A stretch of 64,000 bases of DNA from an uncultured Bacteroidia bacterium (GTDB taxonomy: Bacteria > Bacteroidota > Bacteroidia > Bacteroidales > F082): the NCBI GenBank assembly GCA_902800965.1, contig CADCGK010000003.1:106088-170087 (forward strand). The letters are read 5' to 3'. This document shows, in pieces, positions 15,151 to 23,042 of the stretch (positions are counted from its first letter, which is position 1; every line of letters starts with the position of its first letter). Below the pieces are notes generated by a model. That model was not told where the DNA came from and made no database searches. It saw nothing but the letters and a program-made list of their open reading frames with translations. Both the position numbers and the translations under genes were made by a program.

Positions 15151-16932
15151 ATGTACTGTAAATATTGCGGAAAACAAATTGATGATGATTCTCGTTATTG
15201 TCGTTTCTGTGGGAAATACTTGTTAACAACTCCAGAAGTAAGCGAGAAAGAAGAACTGAATCCAGTGGATTTGGTGAAACAGTACAAAACGCTTGCCGAG
15301 CAAGGTGATGCGGAAGCTCAGTATAAATTGGGAAACAGTTACGAAAAGGGAGATGGCGTTGAAAAAGACGAACAAATTGCCGTTACATGGTGGCAAAAGG
15401 CGGCAGAGCAAAATAACGCTTCCGCACAATATTCTTTAGGACGTTATTATTGTGAAAAAAAGGAGGATAAAGAACAAGCTTTTAATTTCTTTCAGTTAGC
15501 TTCCAATAACGGCAACTACGAAGCAATGGTTTGTTTGGGGTGTTGCTATAAAAACGGGTATGGGACAATTATTGATTTATCCAAAACATTTAACTACACC
15601 AAACAAGCTGCTGATGCTGGAAATGCACGAGGTCAAAGAGTTTTGGGGATGTATTATGATAATGGAACGGGAGTTGAGAAAGACCTTGCAAAAGCTGTAG
15701 AATGGTACGCCAAGGCCGCCGAGCAGGGAAATGCAATTGCACAATGCAACCTTGGTTATTGCTATGAATACGGGAACGGTGTCGAGAAAGACCTTGCAAA
15801 GGCCGTGGAATGGTACACCAAGGCCGCTGAACAGGGAGATGCAACAGCACAATGCAACCTGGGCGTTTGCTATAAATACGGAAATGGTGTGGAAAAGGAC
15901 CTTGCCAAGGCCGTGGAATGGTACACAAAAGCTGCTGAACAGGGAGATGCAACAGCACAATGCAACCTGGGCGTTTGCTATGAATACGGGAACGGTGTCG
16001 AGAAAGACCTTGCCAAGGCCGTGGAATGGTACACCAAGGCCGCTGAACAAGGGTATGCTAGGGCGCAATGCAACCTTGGTAATTGCTACTATTACGGTAA
16101 CGGTGTCAGAAAAGACCTTGTCAAGGCTGTGGAATGGTATACAAAAGCCGCCGATCAAGGACATGCCACGGCGCAATGCAACCTTGGATATTGTTATGAA
16201 TACTGGAATGGTGTCGGAAAAGATCTGGCCAAGACCGTGGAATGGTACACCAAGGCCGCTGAGCAAGGAAATGCAAGGGCACAATGCAACCTGGGCGTTT
16301 GCTATGAATACGGGAACGGTGTCGAGAAAGACCTTGCCAAGGCCGTGGAATGGTATGCAAAAGCCGCTGAACAAGGGTATGCTAGGGCGCAATGCAACCT
16401 TGGATATTGCTATGAATACGGGAACGGTGTCGAGAAAGACCTTGCCAAGGCTGTGGAATGGTATGCAAAAGCCGCTGAACAAGGGTATGCTAGGGCGCAA
16501 TGCAACCTGGGCGTTTGCTATGAATACGGGGAAGGTGTCGAAAAAGACCTCTTCAGTGCTGTGGAATGGTACACAAAAGCCGCCGAGCAGGGAAATGCTA
16601 GAGCGCAGTGTAATCTTGGTTATTGCTATGAGAGAGGGGAGGGAGTCGAGAAAGATCTTTTTAAAGCTAAAAAATTATATGAGAAATCGGCTGAACAAAA
16701 CGACCAAATGGGAATAAAAAAGTTAAACTCATATTGCGAAAACTATGAAAACGATACCATAGATCCTTCTAACACCCACGATAACTATTTCGATCCATAC
16801 GAAGATTATGATGAGTATTACGACAATGAATACGATGAATGGAAGAAAGATACTTGGTATGCCATGACTGATGGTGAGTATGGAGACATGCCCGAAGGTT
16901 TTGATGGAGATTATGATTTTTTAGGTTATTAA
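15151..16932 (+). CDS. zinc-ribbon Sel1-repeat protein (13 repeats)
   Basis: 593 residues: an N-terminal CxxC...CxxC zinc ribbon (MYCKYCGKQ ... YCRFCGKY), thirteen 36-residue Sel1 repeats (GNGVEKDLAKAVEWYTKAAE type) and a very acidic, Tyr/Asp-rich tail (PYEDYDEYYDNEYDEW). Repeats 4-13 are almost identical at DNA level. Sel1 proteins are adaptor solenoids. A shorter paralogue with the same ribbon lies at 18806, with a related leader (ACTTAAAA.CCAATC). The next gene starts 5 bp after the stop. Confidence 0.9.
   Translation: MYCKYCGKQIDDDSRYCRFCGKYLLTTPEVSEKEELNPVDLVKQYKTLAEQGDAEAQYKLGNSYEKGDGVEKDEQIAVTWWQKAAEQNNASAQYSLGRYYCEKKEDKEQAFNFFQLASNNGNYEAMVCLGCCYKNGYGTIIDLSKTFNYTKQAADAGNARGQRVLGMYYDNGTGVEKDLAKAVEWYAKAAEQGNAIAQCNLGYCYEYGNGVEKDLAKAVEWYTKAAEQGDATAQCNLGVCYKYGNGVEKDLAKAVEWYTKAAEQGDATAQCNLGVCYEYGNGVEKDLAKAVEWYTKAAEQGYARAQCNLGNCYYYGNGVRKDLVKAVEWYTKAADQGHATAQCNLGYCYEYWNGVGKDLAKTVEWYTKAAEQGNARAQCNLGVCYEYGNGVEKDLAKAVEWYAKAAEQGYARAQCNLGYCYEYGNGVEKDLAKAVEWYAKAAEQGYARAQCNLGVCYEYGEGVEKDLFSAVEWYTKAAEQGNARAQCNLGYCYERGEGVEKDLFKAKKLYEKSAEQNDQMGIKKLNSYCENYENDTIDPSNTHDNYFDPYEDYDEYYDNEYDEWKKDTWYAMTDGEYGDMPEGFDGDYDFLGY
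15616..16695 (+). repeat. ten tandem 108-bp repeats (Sel1 coding)
   Basis: Ten copies of a 108-bp unit, each coding one Sel1 repeat; copies 5-7 and 10-12 are closest. Because 108 is a multiple of 3, other frames on both strands stay open and imitate long genes. Copy number is likely to vary by slippage. Confidence 0.9.
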
Positions 16933-16937
16933 ACAAT

Positions 16938-17837
16938 ATGGCATACATTACGAATTACAACTTCACAAGAATAACCAAAGGATTTGAAATCCCTAAAGAC
17001 AAGGACTTTAAGTTTGACGACACCATTATATGGATCAGTCCTGAGGGTATTGTGTATGACCAAGACAATCCGTCCCGATTATTTGCACGTTGGGATGTTA
17101 ACGATCTGTTGCTTTTCAAGGCATTTTGTAAAGACACAGCGCTAGCAGCTGGCAAATTTTATCGCAAACTTCCAAAGCCTCAAGATAGTTATCAATATAT
17201 TCAGCCTGAAAAAGCGCCGTCCTATCATAATGACCCCAATTGTCTTGCCCTTCATTCAGAATTTGAAAGTATAGCAATCCCTGAAGAAATCCGTGAACAG
17301 GGCAAAGAAAAAGTAATAGCGTTTCGGAAATGGTGGAACGAACACGAGGACTTAAGACTTGAAAATCCGAAAGCATTTGTCGCGCGAATCAATTTGGCGT
17401 TTCATATCAACATCCGAGAATTTGAAGTTGAAACCAAAAGCAATTCTGGAATAAGAGAAATAGATAACATTACTATTGCACAAATCAATGAAGCAATCAA
17501 TAAGAAGTTTAAAGATCTGTTTTCGTGGGCAAAAGAGGAGAAAAAGCGAGAGATAATTTTTAACACTTTTGCATATCTTTCCTATTTGGGAGACAAAAAG
17601 GACAAACAAATATCCCATAATCCCACCCATTATTCCGAGGATGAAATCAAGGAGGTTTTACGGTATATTCATCTCAGAAAAAAGGAAATTATACATGACT
17701 TGCAGAATCTTTATCTAAAAACATACAACCCGGATTTAAGATTCAAAAGCACTCTGTTGGAGCAATTAGGATTTGAACCTTGTTATCAGTGTTGCTATGT
17801 TACGACAGAGGATATCGATTTGAGTGACTTTGATTGA
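16938..17837 (+). CDS. protein of unknown function with a Cys/His motif
   Basis: 299 residues, soluble. A conserved-looking segment SYHNDPNCLALHSEFESIAI followed by PEEIREQG (residues ~95-125) and a C-terminal CYQCCYV could bind metal. I recall similar 'YH.dp.C..L.s.f.n..IP..i' proteins in Bacteroidetes, without known function. Lies 5 bp after the Sel1 gene and 14 bp before the Smr-like gene, so one transcript is likely. Confidence 0.65.
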   Translation: MAYITNYNFTRITKGFEIPKDKDFKFDDTIIWISPEGIVYDQDNPSRLFARWDVNDLLLFKAFCKDTALAAGKFYRKLPKPQDSYQYIQPEKAPSYHNDPNCLALHSEFESIAIPEEIREQGKEKVIAFRKWWNEHEDLRLENPKAFVARINLAFHINIREFEVETKSNSGIREIDNITIAQINEAINKKFKDLFSWAKEEKKREIIFNTFAYLSYLGDKKDKQISHNPTHYSEDEIKEVLRYIHLRKKEIIHDLQNLYLKTYNPDLRFKSTLLEQLGFEPCYQCCYVTTEDIDLSDFD

Positions 17838-17851
17838 AAAAAACCAACACC

Positions 17852-18637
17852 ATGATTCTTGAACAACACGATTTACACAACAAGAACCTTAACGAAGCAA
17901 CAAACACTGTTCAGCGGTGCGTAAAATGGGTGATTGAGCATGACCTGCTAGGTTGCGTTTTTATACACGGCAAGGGGAAACATAGTAATGGTGTCCCGGT
18001 ACTAAAACAAGAGATCCGGCGTTATCTCGAAGAGAGTGAAGAGCTAAAGAGATCCAATTACGTCATTGTAAAAGGAGAGGATGACTATGCAATAACTGAG
18101 ACTTTGAACGATGCTCATGTCGTCGTTATTAAAGCTGGACACGAGAATGATTCACTCTGTGGGGATAAAAGGCAACAAGAAAAAGCACATGTACTGTTTT
18201 CAGAAGAAGGGAAAGCGGAAAGAAAGCAACTGAAAAAGCATAATAAACGCAAAAGCAGCTGTTTTAGACAAGCTAGAAACCAAGCCGCTTCTTTGGATAT
18301 TCTCAGGTCTCCCTGGGCGGATTCGGAGCTGAAAAAATACAAAGACGGAGTTGCTGTTTTTGGGAAAGTGAGTTGGCTTTCAGATGGATGTATGCATGTT
18401 TATGTTATTGACACGAAAATCGAAAGCGTTGGCCTGCTTAGCCCAGTACTTGTTTCGCAATTAAGCAATAAAACGCAAAGTCTTAAACTTGTGAATCGAA
18501 GTGTGCCTCAGTACCTAAGGATTCATGAAGACACTTCTTTTTATGATAAATCTGATTTCAATCTTTTTATTAACGATAGGATTTTGATATTTAAATATGA
18601 GGACGAGGATAGTGTTCAAACCTTCTTCTTTGATTAG
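17852..18637 (+). CDS. Smr-domain-like protein
   Basis: 261 residues from ATG 17852 (a TTG at 17834 is the only earlier start). The first 65 residues match the Smr pattern: DLHN at residues 6-9 for the 'DLHG' motif and GCVFIHGKGKHSNGVPVLK for the 'iHGkG.....g.Lk' motif. Smr domains are RNA/DNA endonucleases or ligands. The rest (residues ~120-261) is unrecognised and may be an OB/ATP-cone-like binding part. Confidence 0.7.
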   Translation: MILEQHDLHNKNLNEATNTVQRCVKWVIEHDLLGCVFIHGKGKHSNGVPVLKQEIRRYLEESEELKRSNYVIVKGEDDYAITETLNDAHVVVIKAGHENDSLCGDKRQQEKAHVLFSEEGKAERKQLKKHNKRKSSCFRQARNQAASLDILRSPWADSELKKYKDGVAVFGKVSWLSDGCMHVYVIDTKIESVGLLSPVLVSQLSNKTQSLKLVNRSVPQYLRIHEDTSFYDKSDFNLFINDRILIFKYEDEDSVQTFFFD

Positions 18638-18733
18638 TGCCAATCTTCCCTTCCCTTGTTTAGGATAGCCCATAACCAAATGGCATTAACTGGAAGTATG
18701 AAATGAATAATTGATCATTCAGATCATTTATTG

Positions 18734-18769
18734 TGTGCAGTTCCTTTGCACAAAACTTCTCTATCTTTG
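18734..18769 (+). promoter_or_regulatory. TGTGCAA-type operator and promoter of the short Sel1 gene
   Basis: TGTGCAG-TTCCT-TTGCACA (18734-18752) then 9 bp, then TATCTTTG (18762-18769). Nearly the same sequence as at 33214-33249. Confidence 0.7.
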
Positions 18770-18805
18770 CAACCGAATAACAAACAACTTAAAACCAATC
18801 GAACT

Positions 18806-19321
18806 ATGAATTGTAACTATTGCGGAAAACAAACTGAAGATGACTCTGAATTATTAAGACAATGCAAGATGCATGCTGAGCAAGGGGATGCAGCGGCTCA
18901 GTGTGACCTTGGTTGTTGCTATTATCAAGGGACCGGCGTTGAGAAAGACCCTTCAAAAGCCGTAGAGTGGTTCCTTAAGGCTGCTGCACAAGGAAACGCT
19001 AAAGCTATGAATGCCGTTGGCAACTGCTATTACCTGGGAACAGGCATTGAGAAAGACCCCGAAAAAGCTATAGGATGGTTCCTGAAAGCCATCGAACAGG
19101 GAAGCACAGATGCCCAATGTGGTCTTGGCGTTTGCTACGAAAACGGCCATGGCGTAGAAAAAGATCTCGCAAAGGCTATGGAATGTTACACAAAAGCCGC
19201 TTTACAAGGAAATGCATTGGCGCAACTCCTGCTTGGTGATTGTTATGAGCATGGGAAGGGCGTTGAGAAAGATCCGGTGAAGGCCGAAGAATTATACTTG
19301 CAAGCGGTTCTGGAAAAATGA
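18806..19321 (+). CDS. short zinc-knuckle Sel1-repeat protein (4 repeats)
   Basis: 171 residues from ATG 18806 (the earlier in-frame ATG at 18731 lies upstream of the promoter). Opens MNCNYCGKQTEDDSE, half of the zinc ribbon of the protein at 15151, and then about four Sel1 repeats. It looks like a shortened duplicate with its own operator-controlled promoter. Confidence 0.85.
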   Translation: MNCNYCGKQTEDDSELLRQCKMHAEQGDAAAQCDLGCCYYQGTGVEKDPSKAVEWFLKAAAQGNAKAMNAVGNCYYLGTGIEKDPEKAIGWFLKAIEQGSTDAQCGLGVCYENGHGVEKDLAKAMECYTKAALQGNALAQLLLGDCYEHGKGVEKDPVKAEELYLQAVLEK

Positions 19322-19473
19322 ATAGTGCGGATCCTTCCGTTCATTGTAAAAACGGACAACCCCAGCCAGTTTAAATGCCAAAACCCGTTCAACATAGGTC
19401 TTTCAGAAGCCTGTAATTGGCTGAGCGAATACTATTTGTAATAGGATCATTGACAATAACGGACGAAAAATAG

Positions 19474-20475
19474 CTATTGATATTGCTCCAAAGCTTTCTT
19501 CAAACTCGCCTTGTGTTCCTCAACAAGTGATTGAGGGGAGAGGATGGTGATGTCGGGAGCGTAGGAGAGGAGGAGGTGTGTCAATTCCGGGTTGATCTTT
19601 ACTTCAAGTTTTACGTCCAAGGTGTTGTCGTCAATGCGGTGATCGCGCTGGCTTTCGTGCAACGGCTTTGTCTCTATATAATATGAGGTGATTCCATGTG
19701 CTATGAAATGCACTTTTTCAACACTTTTGTTCTCGTAATTGGTTACGCCAACGATGTCTTCAAAGTACTCTTTCCAGTTTGTTTCAAGTTTGTTGTATGG
19801 CAATTTGGTTGGTTTGAGCTTGCCAATTATTCTATCTAAAGCAAGATTCCATATCTCTTCAGGATGCTCCTGCTCTATCCCAAATATGAACCAGCGATTG
19901 TTGTATTGTTTCAGGAACTGCGGGTGAAAGATCAACGTCATCTTGGGCTTTTCGAAGGGCTTATATTGAATCTTCATCACTGTTTTGTATTGGATGGCAT
20001 CAAATAGCGGCTTTACGTGCTCTCTGCCTTTTACGTAGATATTCTGGTCCAGTCCAAAACATGGTTCGGATGATGTGTCGTATGTCATCAATCCAATTTT
20101 ATCCAAGTTGTCGCCCAGCCCTTCAAATTGAGGCAAACCTTCAAAAGAATTTAGCACTTCGACTGCCGATTGGATCAGTTTCATCTGCGCTTCAGACAGA
20201 GGCACTTTGTCGATGGAGAAGTTGGGGTCGCTATAACGGTAATAGCACTCGTGGCCATCTCTAATGGCAACGATCGGGGCTTTCCAGATCTCATCGCTTT
20301 TCATATAGGCAATATCGTAACGGATGGTTCTGATACTGATACTGCTTTTGTCTTTAAAGCTAAGAGCTTCGTTGCATTTGTCAATCAGTTTCTTGATGGT
20401 GTACCTGCCCACAGGGTTTCTGAAGCATTTGTCAAGCACGCGATAACGAAGATAAGAGTCTTTTGTGATAGGCAT
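19474..20475 (-). CDS. WYL-domain transcriptional regulator 2
   Basis: 333 residues from the ATG at 20475; an earlier ATG at 20505 is rejected because the minus-strand -7 box TATCTTTG (20492-20499) lies inside that extension. Winged-helix N-terminus, WYL core (TVMKIQYKPFEKPK ... NNRWFIFGIEQEH) and C-terminal extension identical in most positions to WYL1 (ITILSPQSLVEEHKASLKKA). It is divergent from the small alpha-beta gene at 20574. The TGTGCAA palindrome in the shared control region makes it the prime candidate to bind that operator family. Confidence 0.88.
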   Translation of the reverse strand: MPITKDSYLRYRVLDKCFRNPVGRYTIKKLIDKCNEALSFKDKSSISIRTIRYDIAYMKSDEIWKAPIVAIRDGHECYYRYSDPNFSIDKVPLSEAQMKLIQSAVEVLNSFEGLPQFEGLGDNLDKIGLMTYDTSSEPCFGLDQNIYVKGREHVKPLFDAIQYKTVMKIQYKPFEKPKMTLIFHPQFLKQYNNRWFIFGIEQEHPEEIWNLALDRIIGKLKPTKLPYNKLETNWKEYFEDIVGVTNYENKSVEKVHFIAHGITSYYIETKPLHESQRDHRIDDNTLDVKLEVKINPELTHLLLSYAPDITILSPQSLVEEHKASLKKALEQYQ

Positions 20476-20491
20476 AATTCTGTTTTTTTTG

Positions 20492-20550
20492 CAAAGATAT
20501 AACATTTTTTATTCTGTGCAAATACATTGCACTGATAATGTCTTAATTTG
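20492..20550. promoter_or_regulatory. divergent control region of cassette 2 with TGTGCAA-type operator
   Basis: Minus -7 box TATCTTTG (20492-20499), palindrome TGTGCAA-ATACA-TTGCACT (20515-20533) and plus -7 box TTAATTTG (20543-20550), again 9 bp after the palindrome. Confidence 0.65.
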
Positions 20551-20573
20551 CAGTCGAAATCAAAACCAAATTT

Positions 20574-21131
20574 ATGACCCAAAACAATAAGACCATGAAA
20601 AGAGAACAACACTTCATTAAGGTGGTGACCCGCAGAATGACCAAGGCTGGATTTGAATGCAAGATGATGGACAACCATTTCATAGTGATCAAGGACGGTA
20701 AGCCATTCGAGGTGGAGATATGGAACACCCCGGGTTGGATGAAACGCAGGGTGCACTTCAACCTCAACTTTGCTTTCGATGACATGGCTCAGGTGATGCC
20801 GGAAGGGTTGATGTGGCTGACCTCGGAGTGTAACAATCACAGCGACTACACTACCACGCGGTTGTTGCGCGACCATTTTTCCTGCTGTGTGGAGACGTCG
20901 GTACGTTCAGCCAAGGAGTTTGTCCAGGAGTTTGGATTCGCCTTCAAGCAAATCGAGATCACATACAAGGGCTTAGTTGCGAACTACTCAAAAATAAAGA
21001 ATGAGTTCAGGGAGCAACCCGCACCTCGCCCCATCGGTTTCTTGGCCGACCGCTACATGGAAGAGGTGAAAGAGTTGAATGAGTGCAAATTGGTTGCACA
21101 AACCTATACTACTTTTGCAGCTGAACAATGA
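20574..21131 (+). CDS. small alpha-beta protein of the WYL cassette (copy 2)
   Basis: 185 residues, clear paralogue of the 10536 protein (MTQNNKTMKREQHFIK..., ETSVRSAKEFV, PRPIGFLADRY). The family is not recognised; YbjN/chaperone-like shape is a guess. Compared with copy 1 the C-terminal tail (CKLVAQ...) ends differently, because the WG and HD genes lie where the rest of the tail should be; a matching tail is found at 22250-22319. An operator and -7 box lie inside the 3' end. Confidence 0.7.
   Translation: MTQNNKTMKREQHFIKVVTRRMTKAGFECKMMDNHFIVIKDGKPFEVEIWNTPGWMKRRVHFNLNFAFDDMAQVMPEGLMWLTSECNNHSDYTTTRLLRDHFSCCVETSVRSAKEFVQEFGFAFKQIEITYKGLVANYSKIKNEFREQPAPRPIGFLADRYMEEVKELNECKLVAQTYTTFAAEQ
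21083..21118 (+). promoter_or_regulatory. TGTGCAA-type operator and promoter of the WG-repeat gene
   Basis: AGTGCAA-ATTGG-TTGCACA (21083-21101), 9 bp, TACTTTTG (21111-21118). Twenty bases (GAGTGCAAATTGGTTGCACA, 21082-21101) recur exactly at 22252-22271. Confidence 0.7.
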
Positions 21132-21142
21132 AAGGAGAGATT

Positions 21143-21562
21143 ATGAGAATTCTAAACCAAAATACATACAACGAAGTAACGGTTGCTCAAAACGATAAGC
21201 ATCAATGGGGTGTGATCGGCAGCAAGGGCAATACCATCGTCCCATTTGGAAAATACGATTGGATCGATGGCTTTGACCAGGGGTTGGCTCGCGTTAATAA
21301 AAGGGTTGTGGTTGATCAAATCAGTTTTTTGAAAAAGAAGGTTTGGGGTATTATTAATGAGAAGGGAGAAGAGGTCCTGCCTCTGGAATATGAAGAAATA
21401 TGGAATTTCTTTGGCAAGAATAGGTGTTCGACCAAAGTTGTAAAGGATGGTGAGCAGGATGATGTGTTCTTTTGTGATCTAAATCCGGAACTGCCGAATA
21501 GAAGAATGGGCGGCCGAGGTGGTTATTCTGAAGATTACCATGATTGTCGTGAGGATTCGTAA
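21143..21562 (+). CDS. WG-repeat protein
   Basis: 139 residues with two WG (KWG) repeats: HQWGVIGSKGNTIVPFGKYD and VWGIINEKGEEVLPLEYEE. Such beta-repeats mediate binding. ATG 21143 is chosen: it follows a good ribosome-binding sequence (AAAGGAGAG at 21131-21139) and lies at the right distance from the -7 box, whereas ATG 21128 would be at the transcription start. Lies with the HD gene inside a segment bracketed by 20-bp direct repeats. Confidence 0.75.
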   Translation: MRILNQNTYNEVTVAQNDKHQWGVIGSKGNTIVPFGKYDWIDGFDQGLARVNKRVVVDQISFLKKKVWGIINEKGEEVLPLEYEEIWNFFGKNRCSTKVVKDGEQDDVFFCDLNPELPNRRMGGRGGYSEDYHDCREDS

Positions 21563-21602
21563 AAACACCTAACCGAAATACTTGAACCAAAAAACAATAG
21601 AA

Positions 21603-22244
21603 ATGAATTACAACGAACAACGTATTAAGCAAGAAACGCTGAAAAAAGAGTTCTGTGAACTACTTCAAAGCACGCATCGCGAAGGGGTTGACTATGTCAT
21701 TGAAGATCTTGAAACTCTTGGCTTTTTTGACGCGCCGGCTTCCACGAAGTTTCACCTCAATCACGATGGTGGATTATGCGAGCATTCTCTCAACGTGTGC
21801 AAAGTCGGTTTGATGCTACGCGAAGAGATGATGAAATTGTCACCTGCATCCGAGGCTTTTCTGAAAAAAGATAGTGTTATTATTGCTACTTTACTTCACG
21901 ATGTTTGCAAAGCCGAGATATATAAAAAGGTGATGAAGCGGCAGAAAAACGAGTACGGTATCTGGGAAGACGTTTCAGGGTTTGACGTGGATTACTCCAG
22001 CTTTCCTATGGGACATGGTGAGAAATCCGTTATTCGCCTTCTCCTATCGGGCCTTGAACTCACTGATGAAGAGATGCTTGCTATTCGCTGGCACATGAGT
22101 GCCTGGGACCTTGCTTTCCAAAGCCCTGAACAGAAAAACAATCTCAACATGGCTCGTGATCTCTACCCACTTTGCGCTTTGCTTCAATCAGCGGATGGTT
22201 TGGCTTCTAGTATTATTGAGCGAAAAAAGCAGAACGGGGATTAA
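21603..22244 (+). CDS. HD-domain phosphohydrolase
   Basis: 213 residues from ATG 21603 (TTG 21582 is the only earlier option). Metal motifs: H in FHLNHDGGLCEHSLNV, the HD pair in ATLLHDVCKAEIY, and FPMGHGEKSV and IRWHMSAWD downstream, all in the order seen in HD/YfbR-like and HDIG-type enzymes. Likely acts on nucleotides or a cyclic nucleotide. Similar genes travel on Bacteroidales mobile regions. It precedes retropepsin 2 and the retron. Confidence 0.85.
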   Translation: MNYNEQRIKQETLKKEFCELLQSTHREGVDYVIEDLETLGFFDAPASTKFHLNHDGGLCEHSLNVCKVGLMLREEMMKLSPASEAFLKKDSVIIATLLHDVCKAEIYKKVMKRQKNEYGIWEDVSGFDVDYSSFPMGHGEKSVIRLLLSGLELTDEEMLAIRWHMSAWDLAFQSPEQKNNLNMARDLYPLCALLQSADGLASSIIERKKQNGD

Positions 22245-22249
22245 AAAAA

Positions 22250-22319
22250 AAGAGTGCAAATTGGTTGCACAGATAGGATATATTTTTGCAATCGAAACAA
22301 ACGAAAACACAAACCATTA
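22250..22319 (+). other. displaced C-terminal tail of the small alpha-beta gene
   Basis: Read in frame this stretch gives ECKLVAQIGYIFAIETNENT followed by NH and a stop, matching the end of the 10536 protein (MYKLAAQ...ETNVNTNH). It is out of frame with the HD gene and lies right after it. It marks the original 3' end of an ancestral cassette gene. Now it serves as operator and leader for retropepsin 2. Confidence 0.6.
22253..22288 (+). promoter_or_regulatory. TGTGCAA-type operator and promoter of retropepsin 2
   Basis: AGTGCAA-ATTGG-TTGCACA (22253-22271), 9 bp, TATTTTTG (22281-22288). Confidence 0.7.
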
Positions 22320-22333
22320 AAACCAAAAAAGAT

Positions 22334-22792
22334 ATGAAACAGTCAATCGCCTACGGAATGGAAAAAGCCAAAGCCCCCTTCATCATCTTGTCATGTGAAG
22401 GTCACGATTTTTATTTCCTCATTGATACCGGCTCTACCGACAATCATTTAATAGCCTATGGCTATGAATATCTGAAAAAGTATTTTCCTAATAGTCTTTC
22501 TGATATGCAGAAGGATACGTCCTATTCAACTGCGGGTGTTGGAGGAGAGTTTGAATGTGTAACCTGCGAGTTCAGTTTTGATCTTGGTACGGAACGTCAT
22601 AAAGATGTTTTTGGTATTCTGCCATCATCGGAGGTGTTCTTCCGTATTTCCCAGTTACTCGATAGCCCTGTTTGCGGTATTCTTGGCAACAAGTTTCTGG
22701 CAGAGCATGGGATTGTGATTGATTATGGCAGTCAAATGATATATACCAAGCGAAACTACAATACGAAAAAAAAAGCTGCAACCTTGCAATAA
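22334..22792 (+). CDS. retropepsin-like aspartic protease 2
   Basis: 152 residues; FLIDTGSTDNHL active-site loop and CGILGNKFLAEHGIVIDY second half. ATG 22334 matches the MKQSIA start of copy 1. It is immediately upstream of the retron ncRNA. A cellular retropepsin rather than a retroelement protease, because the same gene sits next to an ATPase in cassette 1. Confidence 0.8.
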   Translation: MKQSIAYGMEKAKAPFIILSCEGHDFYFLIDTGSTDNHLIAYGYEYLKKYFPNSLSDMQKDTSYSTAGVGGEFECVTCEFSFDLGTERHKDVFGILPSSEVFFRISQLLDSPVCGILGNKFLAEHGIVIDYGSQMIYTKRNYNTKKKAATLQ

Positions 22793-22824
22793 TACGGGAG
22801 ATAAGAAACTATTCATTATATTTG
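22776..22824 (+). promoter_or_regulatory. retron promoter with CTGCAA-CC-TTGCAA site
   Basis: CTGCAACCTTGCAA (22776-22789) lies 27 bp before the -7 box TATATTTG (22817-22824). The predicted start is just at the a1 strand of the ncRNA. The same layout precedes the ATPase cassette. Confidence 0.55.
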
Positions 22825-22829
22825 CAATC

Positions 22830-23025
22830 GTTCTTTGATAAGGTGTTACGGACAAGCTTAATTTGACTTTGCCACCTGAATCGGGTGGTTACTTTGACAA
22901 TGTTAGTTTTGTCATTCTGTAAGTTATTCCTGTATTCGGATATTTATATGTATGATATTATATATGAAGTAGAAGCGGAATCATATCTTAAGAAGTTAAG
23001 CCTCCGTGACACCTTTGACAAGAAC
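22830..23025 (+). ncRNA. retron ncRNA (msr-msd)
   Basis: A long-range stem links 22830-22852 (a1) with 23003-23025 (a2): 6 bp (GTTCTT/AAGAAC), a 4x4 internal loop, then 13 bp (AAGGTGTTACGGA with TCCGTGACACCTT, one G-T pair). Just after a1 comes CAAGCTTAAT, a plausible branch-G site (AGC). The msr part has two stem-loops: CCACC/GGTGG (from 22872) and TGACAA/TTGTCA (from ~22893). The msd part (about 22918-22995) folds into an AT-rich hairpin in which TAAG-TAT-TCC pairs with GGA-ATA-CTTA. This is the standard retron order ahead of the RT gene at 23043. Exact msr/msd borders are estimates. Confidence 0.8.
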
Positions 23026-23042
23026 AAAACGGAGTCGAGAAT

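Noticed and set aside
15616..16695. Tandem repeat array considered as CRISPR
   Set aside because: Repeats are contiguous 108-bp coding units without unique spacers, and no cas gene is near.
15577..16717. Long open frames on both strands (plus 15731-16717; minus 15577-16500) through the Sel1 gene
   Set aside because: They exist only because the 108-bp repeat is a multiple of three; composition is unnatural and the Sel1 frame explains the region.
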